Assembly: GCA_040255525.1 (NCBI GenBank)
Contig: JBDZVD010000024.1
Coordinates: forward strand, 3,502-67,501
Length of the DNA: 64,000 nucleotides
Direction: 5' to 3'
Source of the DNA: Rugosimonospora sp040255525
GTDB taxonomy: Bacteria > Actinomycetota > Actinomycetes > Mycobacteriales > Micromonosporaceae
Shown: piece after piece, positions 32,997-40,760 of the stretch
How the letters are laid out: every line of letters begins with the position of its first letter
Numbering within the stretch: the stretch's first letter is position 1
Made by a program: the position numbers and the translations under genes
The notes under the pieces: model-generated
What the model saw: the letters and a program-made list of their open reading frames with translations, nothing else
Told to the model about the DNA's origin: nothing
Databases searched by the model: none

Positions 32997-34226
32997 TCAC
33001 CGCGCCTGGGCGGCGGAGTATCCCGCCGCGATCACAACCGACGGCGGTAGCGGAAGAGCGGCGTCCGGTGGACGCGCGGGCAGCCGCAGGATGAACGTCG
33101 ACCCCTCGCCAACCGTACTGACCACGTCGACCCGGCCACCATGATTGGTCGCGATGTGCTTGACGATCGCCAAGCCGAGGCCGGTGCCACCGGTCGCCCG
33201 CGAGCGTGCCTTGTCGGCCCGGTAGAAGCGCTCGAAGATCCGGTCGAGATCCTTCGGCTCGATGCCGATGCCCCGATCGGTCACGGCGATCTCGACGAAG
33301 TCACCGTTCACACCGGCCGTGATCGTCACCTGGAGCGGCGGTTCGCCGCCCATGCCGTCCGGCGAGTACACGACCGCGTTCTCGGCGAGGTTGGCCACCG
33401 CCGTCATCAGCTGGCTCTCGCTGCCGTACACGGTCAGTCCACGGGTCCCGGAGAAGCTGACCTCGATGCCCTTCGCCGAGGCCGAGGTACGGGTGCGGTC
33501 GATCACCTCCGCGATGATGCGGTCGACCGGCACCGGCTCCGGCTCCGGCAGCGGCTCGCCGCCCTGAAGGCGGGACAGTTCGAGCAGCTCCGTGACCAGC
33601 CGTCCCATCCGGATGGATTCATGCTGGATACGCTCGGCGAAGCGGCGGGCGGCCTGGGGGTCCGGCGGTGTCGTGGCGTCCGTCTCCAGCGCGTCCAGCA
33701 GCGCTTCGGCCAGCAGTTGAAGCGCCCCGACCGGCGTCTTCAGCTCATGGCTCACGTTGGCGACGAAGTCCCGGCGCACCCGGGCCACCCGGTGCGCCTC
33801 GGTGACGTCGGCCGCCTCGACCGTCACGTGGCCGTCACCCAGCGCCACCGCCCGGAGGTGCACGCCGAGCGGATCCCGGCCGTCGCCCCTCGGCAGGTCG
33901 AGTTCGACCTCCCGCCGGGTACCGGTACGCCGGGCCTGACCGGCCAGCGTACGCACGACGGTGTGCGCGACCGGGGCGCCCCCGGCCACGGTACCGGCGC
34001 GCAGCAGGCCGAGTTCCCGTGCCGCCGGGTTGGCCAGCACCGGGCGGTCCTGCTCATCCAGCACCAGCACGCCGACCCGGAGCGCGTCCAGGCTGCGCCT
34101 GCCAAGTCCCTTGGTCGACGCGTTCCGGCCGGGCTCTTCGTCCACCGAGTCCTCCGTGTCCGGAGCTGGATGCTGCTGGACCGGCCCGCCGCCTTCCTTG
34201 GCGCCGCGACGGCGCATCCACTCCAC
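32997..34226 (-). CDS. senX3: Sensor histidine kinase, SenX3/PhoR type, without membrane segments
   Basis: The protein contains a PAS-like domain (SLDALRVGVLVLDEQDRPVL), the phosphorylated histidine in RRDFVANVSHELKTPVGALQ, and the ATPase boxes LAENAVVYSPDG, VTDRGIGIEPKDLDRIFERF and GGTGLGLAIVKH. This is the SenX3/PhoR pattern of phosphate sensing. In relatives one or two membrane helices precede the PAS domain; here the N-terminus is MRRRGAKEGGGPVQQHPAPD, fully hydrophilic. The frame is closed by TGA at 34290-34292, so no helix can be recovered upstream. I place the start at GTG 34226 because TACGAT lies six bases before it. TTG 34277 is the maximum extent. Confidence 0.88.
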   Translation of the reverse strand: MEWMRRRGAKEGGGPVQQHPAPDTEDSVDEEPGRNASTKGLGRRSLDALRVGVLVLDEQDRPVLANPAARELGLLRAGTVAGGAPVAHTVVRTLAGQARRTGTRREVELDLPRGDGRDPLGVHLRAVALGDGHVTVEAADVTEAHRVARVRRDFVANVSHELKTPVGALQLLAEALLDALETDATTPPDPQAARRFAERIQHESIRMGRLVTELLELSRLQGGEPLPEPEPVPVDRIIAEVIDRTRTSASAKGIEVSFSGTRGLTVYGSESQLMTAVANLAENAVVYSPDGMGGEPPLQVTITAGVNGDFVEIAVTDRGIGIEPKDLDRIFERFYRADKARSRATGGTGLGLAIVKHIATNHGGRVDVVSTVGEGSTFILRLPARPPDAALPLPPSVVIAAGYSAAQAR

Positions 34227-34232
34227 ACAGTG

Positions 34233-34238
34233 ATCGTA
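34233..34238 (-). promoter_or_regulatory. -10 element of senX3-regX3
   Basis: TACGAT on the minus strand stands six bases before GTG 34226, giving a leaderless mRNA. No clear -35 is present, consistent with activation from the repeats at 34299-34337. Confidence 0.5.
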
Positions 34239-34298
34239 GGCTCGCTGGTAACCCAGCGATTTCGCAGCAACGGACAAACTGGGCAGCGATCACGCAGA

Positions 34299-34337
34299 AT
34301 TCACCACGCGGCCCCGTCCCGTTCACCGGGGTTCACC
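34299..34337. promoter_or_regulatory. Candidate PHO box upstream of senX3-regX3
   Basis: ATTCACC (34299), GTTCACC (34321) and GTTCACC (34331) form direct repeats. The first two are 22 bases apart, twice the 11-base period of the Streptomyces PhoP box; the last pair is 10 apart. They lie 73-111 bases before the start and suggest autoregulation. Confidence 0.5.
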
Positions 34338-34516
34338 GCAGCGACGCTCCGTGGATCTACCATCACGCCAAACGCGAGCAAAACCGCTGCTCAAGCCCGG
34401 ACCGGGCGGCAGCGAGAGTTCCCGCGTGACCGGCCTGGACGCAACGCAGCCCGGAACATCCGCCGCTTGACCGGGCTGGCCGGGCGCCAGCCGGCGGCCG
34501 CCTGCCTGGAACAGTC

Positions 34517-34553
34517 CGCCCGGGCGCCCAGCCGCTGGCTGGGTGCCCGGGCG
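34517..34553 (-). terminator. Large hairpin after gpmA
   Basis: Two 17-base arms (34517-34533 and 34537-34553) pair with one mismatch around a GCT loop, seven bases past the gpmA stop. No T-run follows on the minus strand. It should end gpmA transcription or protect its 3' end. Confidence 0.7.
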
Positions 34554-34559
34554 TTCGGC

Positions 34560-35312
34560 TCACCGGCCCTGGTTGGCCACCGCCGCGGCGGCTTCCGCGG
34601 CCGCCTCCGGGTCGAGGTACCGGCCGCCGGTCACCCTGGGGCGCAGGGTGGCCGGGTCGAGGTCGTAGCGCAGCGGGATCCCGGTGGGGATGTTCAGCTT
34701 CGCGATCGCCTCGTCCGAAATCTGGTCCAGGTGCTTGACCAGCGCCCGCAGCGAGTTGCCGTGCGCCGCCACCAGCACGGTACGACCGGTCAGCAGGTCT
34801 GGCACGATCGCGTCGTACCAGTACGGCAGCGCCCGGGCCAGCACGTCCTTCAGGCACTCGGTACGCGGCCGGGCCTCGATCGGCAGGGCCGCGTAGCGCG
34901 GGTCGTCGACCTGGGAGAACTCGTCGTCCGCCTCGATCGGCGGCGGAGGGGTGTCGTACGAGCGGCGCCACAGCATGAACTGCTCCTCGCCGTACTCCTC
35001 CAGGGTCTGCTTCTTGTTCTTGCCCTGCAAAGCGCCGTAGTGCCGCTCGTTGAGCCGCCAACTGCGACGCACCGGGATCCAGTGGCGGTCCGTGGTGTGC
35101 AGGGTGATCTCCGCGGTCCGGATCGCCCGGCGCAGCACCGAGGTGTGCACGACGTCCGGCAACAGCTCATTCTCGCGCAGCAGCTCACCGCCGCGGCGCG
35201 CTTCCTCCTCGCCCTGCGCCGACAGGTCCACGTCGACCCAACCGGTGAACAGGTTCTTCGCATTCCATTCGCTCTCGCCGTGGCGGAGCAGCACGAGGGT
35301 GCCCACAGTCAT
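34560..35312 (-). CDS. gpmA: 2,3-bisphosphoglycerate-dependent phosphoglycerate mutase
   Basis: 250 residues. TLVLLRHGESEWNAKNLFTG holds the phosphohistidine, RLNERHYGALQGKNKKQT the substrate contacts, and TVLVAAHGNSLRALVKHLDQ the second catalytic histidine. The enzyme interconverts 3- and 2-phosphoglycerate in glycolysis. The position next to senX3 matches M. tuberculosis (Rv0489-Rv0490). ATG 35312 is chosen; ATG 35321 three codons earlier is possible. The open frame to 35510 has no family resemblance. Confidence 0.96.
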   Translation of the reverse strand: MTVGTLVLLRHGESEWNAKNLFTGWVDVDLSAQGEEEARRGGELLRENELLPDVVHTSVLRRAIRTAEITLHTTDRHWIPVRRSWRLNERHYGALQGKNKKQTLEEYGEEQFMLWRRSYDTPPPPIEADDEFSQVDDPRYAALPIEARPRTECLKDVLARALPYWYDAIVPDLLTGRTVLVAAHGNSLRALVKHLDQISDEAIAKLNIPTGIPLRYDLDPATLRPRVTGGRYLDPEAAAEAAAAVANQGR

Positions 35313-35573
35313 GCCGTCCATCCTGCCCGACCGGTCCGGGCGCAGGTCAGCCGGCCGGGGGGTGGGGTGGCGGAACCGGCCCGGCCGGGCCGGCCTGGTT
35401 GAATATCTGGCCGCGGCCCGTACCGCGGTCGACGACACCGACCTGGCCTCGCAGCCGTCGTGACACAGCGCTGACCTGTCGTTACCCGGAGAACCGGAGC
35501 GCCGGGACAAAGACCGGAAACGCCGGGTTCAGAACGCGCGCGACGACCGATCTTGCCGTATGGTCGCATGTCT

Positions 35574-35759
35574 ATGGAGAGGGACACTCGGCCAGGGCCG
35601 GTATCCGGCCCGGCATCAACCGATGGGCAACACGTCGTAGGCGTCGCACACGTACCGGATCTGCGCACCATCCTGAACGAGAACACCGCGAGCGACCTGC
35701 CGCTCGTCCGCACAGCCCAGACCCAGCCGACCGACTCGCCGGCCCGACCAACCCATTGA
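35574..35759 (+). CDS. Possible 61-residue leaderless ORF
   Basis: MERDTRPGPVSGPASTDGQH opens a 61-residue frame that later reads VPDLRTILNENTASDLPLVR. TATGGT (35559-35564) lies nine bases before ATG 35574, fitting a leaderless promoter, and a strong terminator follows 75 bases after the stop. The second half of the frame has coding-like third positions. I recognise no family. The opposite strand offers a 47-codon frame (35631-35760) of similar quality, so either or neither may be real. Confidence 0.33.
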   Translation: MERDTRPGPVSGPASTDGQHVVGVAHVPDLRTILNENTASDLPLVRTAQTQPTDSPARPTH

Positions 35760-35834
35760 CTGTCGACGTCGGTACGGCGGGCGGGGTGACGCGGACCCCC
35801 GGGCCGCGCCAACCTCGCCTGCCGCACTGACACC

Positions 35835-35879
35835 AAAAGGGTTCGCCGCGATCCTTCGGGATGCCGACGAACCCTCTTT
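35835..35879. terminator. Bidirectional intrinsic terminator
   Basis: AAAAGGGTTCG (35835-35845) pairs with CGAACCCTCTTT (35868-35879), enclosing a second stem ATCC-TTCG-GGAT with a UUCG tetraloop. T-runs occur on both strands. It could end the candidate small ORF on the plus strand and the mshA-ybjN transcript on the minus strand. Confidence 0.85.
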
Positions 35880-35885
35880 GGTTCC

Positions 35886-35961
35886 GGTGGCGTGCTACGT
35901 CCCCCAACGTGTGCCACCAGACGGGCTGCTCGGTGCACCGCCGTTTCGACCCCCTCGAACG
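35886..35961 (+). ncRNA. Candidate structured RNA with two C5-loop hairpins
   Basis: On the plus strand, GGTGGC (35886-35891) pairs with GCCACC (35913-35918) around an inner ACGT-CCCCCA-ACGT stem-loop. A second hairpin is TTCGA-CCCCC-TCGAA (35945-35959). Two hairpins presenting runs of cytosine resemble the actinobacterial 6C RNA, but the runs have five Cs rather than six and no promoter is obvious. Nothing else explains this stretch. Confidence 0.3.
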
Positions 35962-36045
35962 ACTGGCCGGCAGCGCGTCTGGCGTTAACGTACGGGGCGC
36001 GGTAACGACCGGGCAAGCAGTTTCTGTTGTAGCCTCGATCACAAG

Positions 36046-36075
36046 CCGTAACCGGTTTCGGGAAAACCGTTACGG
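36046..36075. terminator. Hairpin CCGTAAC...GTTACGG downstream of ybjN
   Basis: CCGTAACCGGTTT and AAAACCGTTACGG pair with one bulged C around a TCGGG loop. It lies 75 bases past the ybjN stop on the minus strand and may contribute to termination or mRNA end protection. No T-run is present. Confidence 0.45.
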
Positions 36076-36150
36076 GGTAAGCCTCTCGTACCAACTGTCC
36101 GATGTGGTCACTCGCGCGGCCGGGGGTCGCGGCCGGGGTGGAGCGTCCAC

Positions 36151-36636
36151 TCAGGACGGATTGACCAGGTGTTCGAAGGCTCGCAGATTGTCCAGCGGCT
36201 CGCCGCGCTTGACCCGCCAGGCCCACTCCCGCCGGATCGCCGTACCGAAGCCGATCTCCAGCATCGTGTCGAAGCTCTCGTCGGCGTAGGTGAGCACCGA
36301 GCCGAGCAGCCGGTCCAGTTCGTCGGCGGTGACCGCGTGCAGCGGCACCCGGCCGGTGAGGTACACGTCGCCGGCGTTGTCGATGGCGAACGCGACACCG
36401 TAGAGACGCGCGTTGCGCTGCAACAGCCAGGCCCACAACTCTTCCCGGCGCTCGTCCGGCTGGCGCATCACGAACGCCTCGATGGCCAGCGCGTGGTCGC
36501 CGACGGTGAGGTTGCACACCGTCTTGAGTTTGTGGGTACCGGGCAGCGTCACCGCGTACCGGCCGTCGCCGGTGGGCTCCCAGGCGAGCTCCCGTTCGTC
36601 CAATGTGGACTCGATGAGCCGGGCGACGCCGTTCAT
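36151..36636 (-). CDS. YbjN-domain protein (Rv0487-like)
   Basis: 161 residues of the YbjN/type III secretion chaperone-like fold: GVARLIESTLDERELAWEPT, YAVTLPGTHKLKTVCNLTVG, HALAIEAFVMRQPDERREEL, LLQRNARLYGVAFAIDNAGD, VYLTGRVPLHAVTADELDRL. The start overlaps the mshA stop (ATGA). The mshA-ybjN-gpmA-senX3 order equals Rv0486-Rv0490. Function unknown; constant linkage to mshA suggests a role in mycothiol or redox physiology. Confidence 0.88.
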   Translation of the reverse strand: MNGVARLIESTLDERELAWEPTGDGRYAVTLPGTHKLKTVCNLTVGDHALAIEAFVMRQPDERREELWAWLLQRNARLYGVAFAIDNAGDVYLTGRVPLHAVTADELDRLLGSVLTYADESFDTMLEIGFGTAIRREWAWRVKRGEPLDNLRAFEHLVNPS

Positions 36637-37943
36637 CGCGCCGTCGCCAGCTCGAAGCCGAGGCCCTGCGACCGGTACCCGGCCACCGCGTCCCGGTACA
36701 CGGCGAGCAGGCTGGCGGCCGTGTGGTTCCAGGAGAACTGCCGAGCGTGCTCGATGCCCCCCTTGCCCAGCAGCGCGCGCAGGTTCGGCTTGCGCAGCAG
36801 CCGGGACAGCACCCGGGCCCACTCCCCCGGATCGTGGCCGTCGACGAGGACCCCGGAGCGACCGTCCCGCACCGCGGTGGGCAACCCGCCGACCGCGGCG
36901 GCCACCACCGGGGTACCGCACGCCTGCGCCTCCAGCGCGACCAGCCCGAAAGACTCGTTGTAGCTGGGTACCGCGACGATGTCGGCGGCCCGGTACACGT
37001 CGGGCAGGGACTGCCTGCCCTGCGGCGGGAGAAACCGCACCAGATCGGCCACACCCAGTTCGGTGGCCAGGCCGGCGAGGTCCAGCCCACTGCCGCTGTT
37101 GCCCCCGACGATCGCGAGGGTCACCTGGCCGCGCAGGTCCGGCGGAAGGCCGGCGGCGGCACGCAGCAGGATATCCGGCGCCTTGAGCGGCTGGATGCGG
37201 CCGACGAACGCGATGACGTACCCCCGGGCCGGCAGCCCCAGCCGGCGCCGGGCGGCGGCACGCGCCGCCTCCTCGCGGCCCGCCGCGGCCGGCGCGAACC
37301 GGTCCAGATCCACACCCGGCTCGACGACCGTCACCCGGTCCTCCGGCGCGCCGTAAAGGTCGACCAGTTCGCGCGCCTCGATGGGCGTGTTCGCCACCAG
37401 CCGGTCGGCTTCGACGACCACCTGCTCCTCGCCGAGGATCCGGGCCTTGGGCTCGGGCCGGTCGCCGTCCGCCAGCCGGCGGTTCTTGACCTTCGCCAGG
37501 GTATGCGCGGTGTGTACCAGCGGCACCCCCCAGCGGTCCTTCGCCAACCAGCCGACCTGCCCGGACAGCCAGTAGTGCGAGTGCACGAGGTCGTACCAGC
37601 CGGGCGAGCGGGCCGCCTCGGCGCGCAGTACGCCGTTGGTGAACGCGCACATCTGGGCCGGCAGTTCCTCCTTGGCGAGGCCCTCGAACGGACCCGCGGC
37701 CACGTGCCGGACCAGCACACCGGGGGCCATCTCGACCGTCGCGGGCAGCCCGGAACGGGTGGCCCGGGTGAAGATCTCGACCTCGACGCCGGCCTGGGCG
37801 AGCCGTTTGGCGACCTCGACGATGTAGACGTTCATCCCACCCGCGTCGCCGGTGCCCGCCTGCTCCAGGGGAGAGGTGTGTACCGAAAGAGTGGCGACCC
37901 GACGAGGCAGCCGTGCTGCCGCCAGTGTGCTCACCCGGGCCAC
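36633..37943 (-). CDS. mshA: D-inositol-3-phosphate glycosyltransferase MshA
   Basis: 436 residues of the GT-B fold (GT4 family). The N-terminal domain has SVHTSPLEQAGTGDAGGMNV, WYDLVHSHYWLSGQVGWLAK and VPLVHTAHTLAKVKN. The C-terminal donor site has VIAFVGRIQPLKAPDILLRA, VAVPSYNESFGLVALEAQAC and GTPVVAAAVGGLP with the conserved E(x7)E. It transfers GlcNAc from UDP-GlcNAc to inositol-3-phosphate, the first step of mycothiol synthesis; mshD lies 21 kb away in this window. GTG 37943 is selected because AGGAGGG stands five bases before it; the frame is open to 38198. Confidence 0.95.
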   Translation of the reverse strand: MARVSTLAAARLPRRVATLSVHTSPLEQAGTGDAGGMNVYIVEVAKRLAQAGVEVEIFTRATRSGLPATVEMAPGVLVRHVAAGPFEGLAKEELPAQMCAFTNGVLRAEAARSPGWYDLVHSHYWLSGQVGWLAKDRWGVPLVHTAHTLAKVKNRRLADGDRPEPKARILGEEQVVVEADRLVANTPIEARELVDLYGAPEDRVTVVEPGVDLDRFAPAAAGREEAARAAARRRLGLPARGYVIAFVGRIQPLKAPDILLRAAAGLPPDLRGQVTLAIVGGNSGSGLDLAGLATELGVADLVRFLPPQGRQSLPDVYRAADIVAVPSYNESFGLVALEAQACGTPVVAAAVGGLPTAVRDGRSGVLVDGHDPGEWARVLSRLLRKPNLRALLGKGGIEHARQFSWNHTAASLLAVYRDAVAGYRSQGLGFELATAR

Positions 37944-38182
37944 GTGTGCCCTCCTACCGCGTCGTCGGTACCCGTCGTCGGTCCTGCTGTCGGTTGTGCC
38001 CCTATCCAACGCTGTCAACCGCCAGACCGCCTCGCATCTTCCCGCTTCGCATTCCCGAAACGCCATCGAGGTGAGCAAACTCGCACCGGCGGGCGGCCGC
38101 CCTGATGGGCGCCGGGGTGAGGGTGGCAGGATTTCAGGATGCTCACGCCCGGTTGCGCCACCCCGAAGGAGGACGGTTGACC

Positions 38183-38983
38183 ATGCCAGCTCACTCACCG
38201 GTACGGGCGGAAACGGGCGCGCGGCCGATCGCGGTGATCACCGGAGCGTCCAGCGGGATCGGCACCGCCACCGCGCGCAGGCTGGCCACCGAGCGGTTCC
38301 ACGTGGTGGTCACCGCCAGGCGGGCGGACCGGCTGGCCACCCTGGTCGAGGAGATCCGGGCCGGCGGCGGCCAGGCGACCGCGGTACCGGCCGACGTCAT
38401 CTCCGCGGACGACGTCGCCAGGCTCGCCGCCGCCGTCGCCGAACTGGACGGGGAGGTGACGCTCCTGGTCAACAACGCCGGCGGGGCGCGGGGCCTGGAC
38501 CCGATCGCGTCCGCGAGCGTCGAGGACTGGCAGTGGATGTACGACGTGAACGTCGCCGGTACGCTCCGGGTCACCCAGGCGCTGCTGCCCGCGCTGGACG
38601 CGTCGGGCGCCGGCACGGTCGTCGTGCTCGGCTCGACCGCGGGTCTCATCGTGTACGAGGGCGGGGCCGGCTACGCCGCGGCCAAGCACGCCCAGGCGGC
38701 GCTGGCCGAGACGCTGCGCCTGGAACTGTGCGGCCGGCCGATCCGGGTGGTCGAGATCGATCCGGGCATGGTGCGCACCGACGAGTTCTCGCTCAACCGC
38801 TTCGGCGGTGACGAGGAGCGGGCCGCGGCGGTGTACGCCGGCGTGGCCAACCCGCTCGTGGCCGAGGACATCGCGGACTGCATCGCGTGGTGCGCGACGC
38901 GCCCGCACCACGTCAACATCGACCGCCTGATCGTCCGGCCGCTCGCCCAGGCGGCGCAGCACAAGGTGCACCGGGTGCTGTGA
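38183..38983 (+). CDS. Short-chain dehydrogenase/reductase
   Basis: 266 residues of the classical SDR fold. PIAVITGASSGIGTATARRL binds NAD(P), VTLLVNNAGGARG is the NNAG motif, the catalytic Ser is in VVVLGSTAGLIVYEG and the Tyr-Lys pair in GYAAAKHAQ. The residues after strand 2 (TARRADRL) favour NADP. The end reads RPHHVNIDRLIVRPLAQA, typical of the YdfG-type serine/3-hydroxy acid dehydrogenases. The substrate is unproven. ATG 38183 follows GAAGGAGGA. The stop overlaps the next start (GTGA). Confidence 0.9.
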   Translation: MPAHSPVRAETGARPIAVITGASSGIGTATARRLATERFHVVVTARRADRLATLVEEIRAGGGQATAVPADVISADDVARLAAAVAELDGEVTLLVNNAGGARGLDPIASASVEDWQWMYDVNVAGTLRVTQALLPALDASGAGTVVVLGSTAGLIVYEGGAGYAAAKHAQAALAETLRLELCGRPIRVVEIDPGMVRTDEFSLNRFGGDEERAAAVYAGVANPLVAEDIADCIAWCATRPHHVNIDRLIVRPLAQAAQHKVHRVL

Positions 38984-39825
38984 ACCCGCGCCCGGGCCAC
39001 CGATCCGCCCCGGCCGGTCCGGTGTCCGGTGTGCCGCGGGCGCCGGTGGGTTCGGCGACCCGGGGGACCACGAACCCCAACCGGCTGCGCCGGGTGGACG
39101 GCTGGATCTGCTCGATGCTCGGGCCTCGGCTGCCCGACGATCCGCTGGTGGTGGACCTCGGGTACGGGTCCTGGCCGGTGACCACCGTCGAACTGCGCTC
39201 CCGGCTGGCCCGGGTACGCCCGGCCGTCCGGGTGGTGGGGCTGGAGATCGACCCGGTACGGGTGGCCGGAGCGGCGCCGTACCTCGACCCGCCCGGCCTG
39301 ACCTTCGCGCCCGGCGGGTTCGAACTGGCCGGCCTGCGCCCCGTGCTGGTACGGGCGATGAACGTGCTGCGCCAGTACCCGGAGCCGGAGGTGCCGGCCG
39401 CCTGGTCGACCATGCGCGCCGCGCTGGCACCGGGCGGGTGGGTCATCGACGGTACCTGCGACGAACTGGGCCGGCTGTCCTCGTGGATCCTGCTGGACGG
39501 CTCGGGGCCGCGTTCGCTGACCCTGTCCGTGCGGCTGTCCACATTGGATAGCCCGATCGAGGTGGCGCAGCGGCTGCCCAAGGCGCTCATCCACCGCAAC
39601 GTGCCCGGGCACTGGGTACACGCCTACCTGACCGCGCTCGACGACGCGTGGCGCGATGCCGCGCCGCTGTCCACGTTCGGGTACCGGCAGCGGTGGATCC
39701 GGGCGGTGTCAGCGACCCGGGAGGCCGGCTGGCCGGTACGGGACGGGGTACGGCGCTGGCGCCTCGGCGAGGTGACCGTCGACTGGCCGCAATCCCCCGA
39801 CCGGAGCGCCGGCACGGACCGGTGA
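38980..39825 (+). CDS. Class I SAM-dependent methyltransferase-like protein
   Basis: 281 residues. After a low-complexity N-terminus, NPNRLRRVDGWICSMLGPRL precedes LVVDLGYGSWPVTTVELRSR (SAM motif I) and VVGLEIDPVRV. Later come MRAALAPGGWVIDGTCDELG and HRNVPGHWVHAYLTALDDAW. This is a conserved actinobacterial class I methyltransferase family of unknown substrate. The GTG start overlaps the SDR stop, so the two form an operon. The following 150 bases hold no gene. Confidence 0.82.
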   Translation: MNPRPGHRSAPAGPVSGVPRAPVGSATRGTTNPNRLRRVDGWICSMLGPRLPDDPLVVDLGYGSWPVTTVELRSRLARVRPAVRVVGLEIDPVRVAGAAPYLDPPGLTFAPGGFELAGLRPVLVRAMNVLRQYPEPEVPAAWSTMRAALAPGGWVIDGTCDELGRLSSWILLDGSGPRSLTLSVRLSTLDSPIEVAQRLPKALIHRNVPGHWVHAYLTALDDAWRDAAPLSTFGYRQRWIRAVSATREAGWPVRDGVRRWRLGEVTVDWPQSPDRSAGTDR

Positions 39826-39976
39826 GCGCCGCCGGCCGGCCCGCCGCCACGCGGGTGCCAGATCACCGCGCCGACATGCACCGGGCAGATCAACGCTTTA
39901 CAGTAGGTGCGACTTCGGCGCCCCGGGCTCGACTCGCCCCGCGATCGCGGCGCCGACAACACGGACATGGACGGGG

Positions 39977-40750
39977 ATGAGCGGGCACGTGGACAAGAAG
40001 GAATTCCGCCTCGCGGCGCTGCGCACCGAGGGATCGGCGTTCCGGGAGGCGGTCGTCGACGCGTCGCTGGACGCTCCGGTGCCGTCCTGCCCCGACTGGA
40101 GCGTGGCCCGGCTGATCGGCCACCTCGGTGAGGTCTACGGCTTCGTCATCGATCATGTGGGCCGCGGTCTGACGAGCCGGCCCGACCAGACGGCCCCGGG
40201 CGCGTTCGCCCCGCCGCCGGGTGCCGACCTGGTCGGCTGGTGGGATGACCGGTACCAGAAGCTGATCGCGCTGCTCGACTCGCTCGACCCCGACCTGCCG
40301 GCATGGAACTGGGCGCCGCAGGCGAAGACGGCGGCGTTCTGGCAGCGGCGGATGGTGCACGAGACGACGATCCACCGGTGGGACGCCCAGTTCGCCACGA
40401 TCAACGCGGAGCCGATCGAGCCGAGGCTCGCCGCGGACGGGGTGGAGGAGGTGCTGGACACCTGGCTGCCGGCCGGGCGCCGGTGCGGCCCGGCCGACCT
40501 GGTGGGCATCGCCGGGCTGTGCGCCACCGATCTGGAGCGGGAGTGGCTGGTCCGGCTGCGCGCCGACGGCGGGGTGGCGCTGCTGGACACCGATACCCTG
40601 CTGGACACCGACGAGCACCACGAGCGGGCGGTGGCCCGCGGCACCGCCAGCGACCTGATGCTCGCGCTGTACGGCCGGATCGGCTACGACGTACTGGACC
40701 TGAGCGGCGAGGTGCGGCTGCTGGAGGCGCTGCGCACCGGCTGCGCGTGA
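39977..40750 (+). CDS. Mycothiol-dependent maleylpyruvate-isomerase-family enzyme
   Basis: 257 residues with the DinB-like four-helix metal-binding N-terminal domain: SCPDWSVARLIGHLGEVYGF supplies one histidine, and RRMVHETTIHRWDAQFA supplies the HxxxHRxD pair. The C-terminal domain is the SCP2-like MDMPI part. Family members use mycothiol as cofactor for isomerisation or thiol transfer; the substrate here is unknown. mshA and mshD in the same window make mycothiol supply plausible. Convergent with the YbjQ operon, ten bases apart. Confidence 0.87.
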   Translation: MSGHVDKKEFRLAALRTEGSAFREAVVDASLDAPVPSCPDWSVARLIGHLGEVYGFVIDHVGRGLTSRPDQTAPGAFAPPPGADLVGWWDDRYQKLIALLDSLDPDLPAWNWAPQAKTAAFWQRRMVHETTIHRWDAQFATINAEPIEPRLAADGVEEVLDTWLPAGRRCGPADLVGIAGLCATDLEREWLVRLRADGGVALLDTDTLLDTDEHHERAVARGTASDLMLALYGRIGYDVLDLSGEVRLLEALRTGCA

Positions 40751-40760
40751 CGGATCGCGG

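Noticed and set aside
35880..35965. tRNA-like stretch with TTTCGACCCC
   Set aside because: The bases around the TTCGA-like loop cannot form a T-stem, and no acceptor stem or anticodon arm is present; the hairpins described explain it better.
36151..37650. 500-residue extension of the YbjN frame
   Set aside because: The extra part is an out-of-frame reading of mshA.
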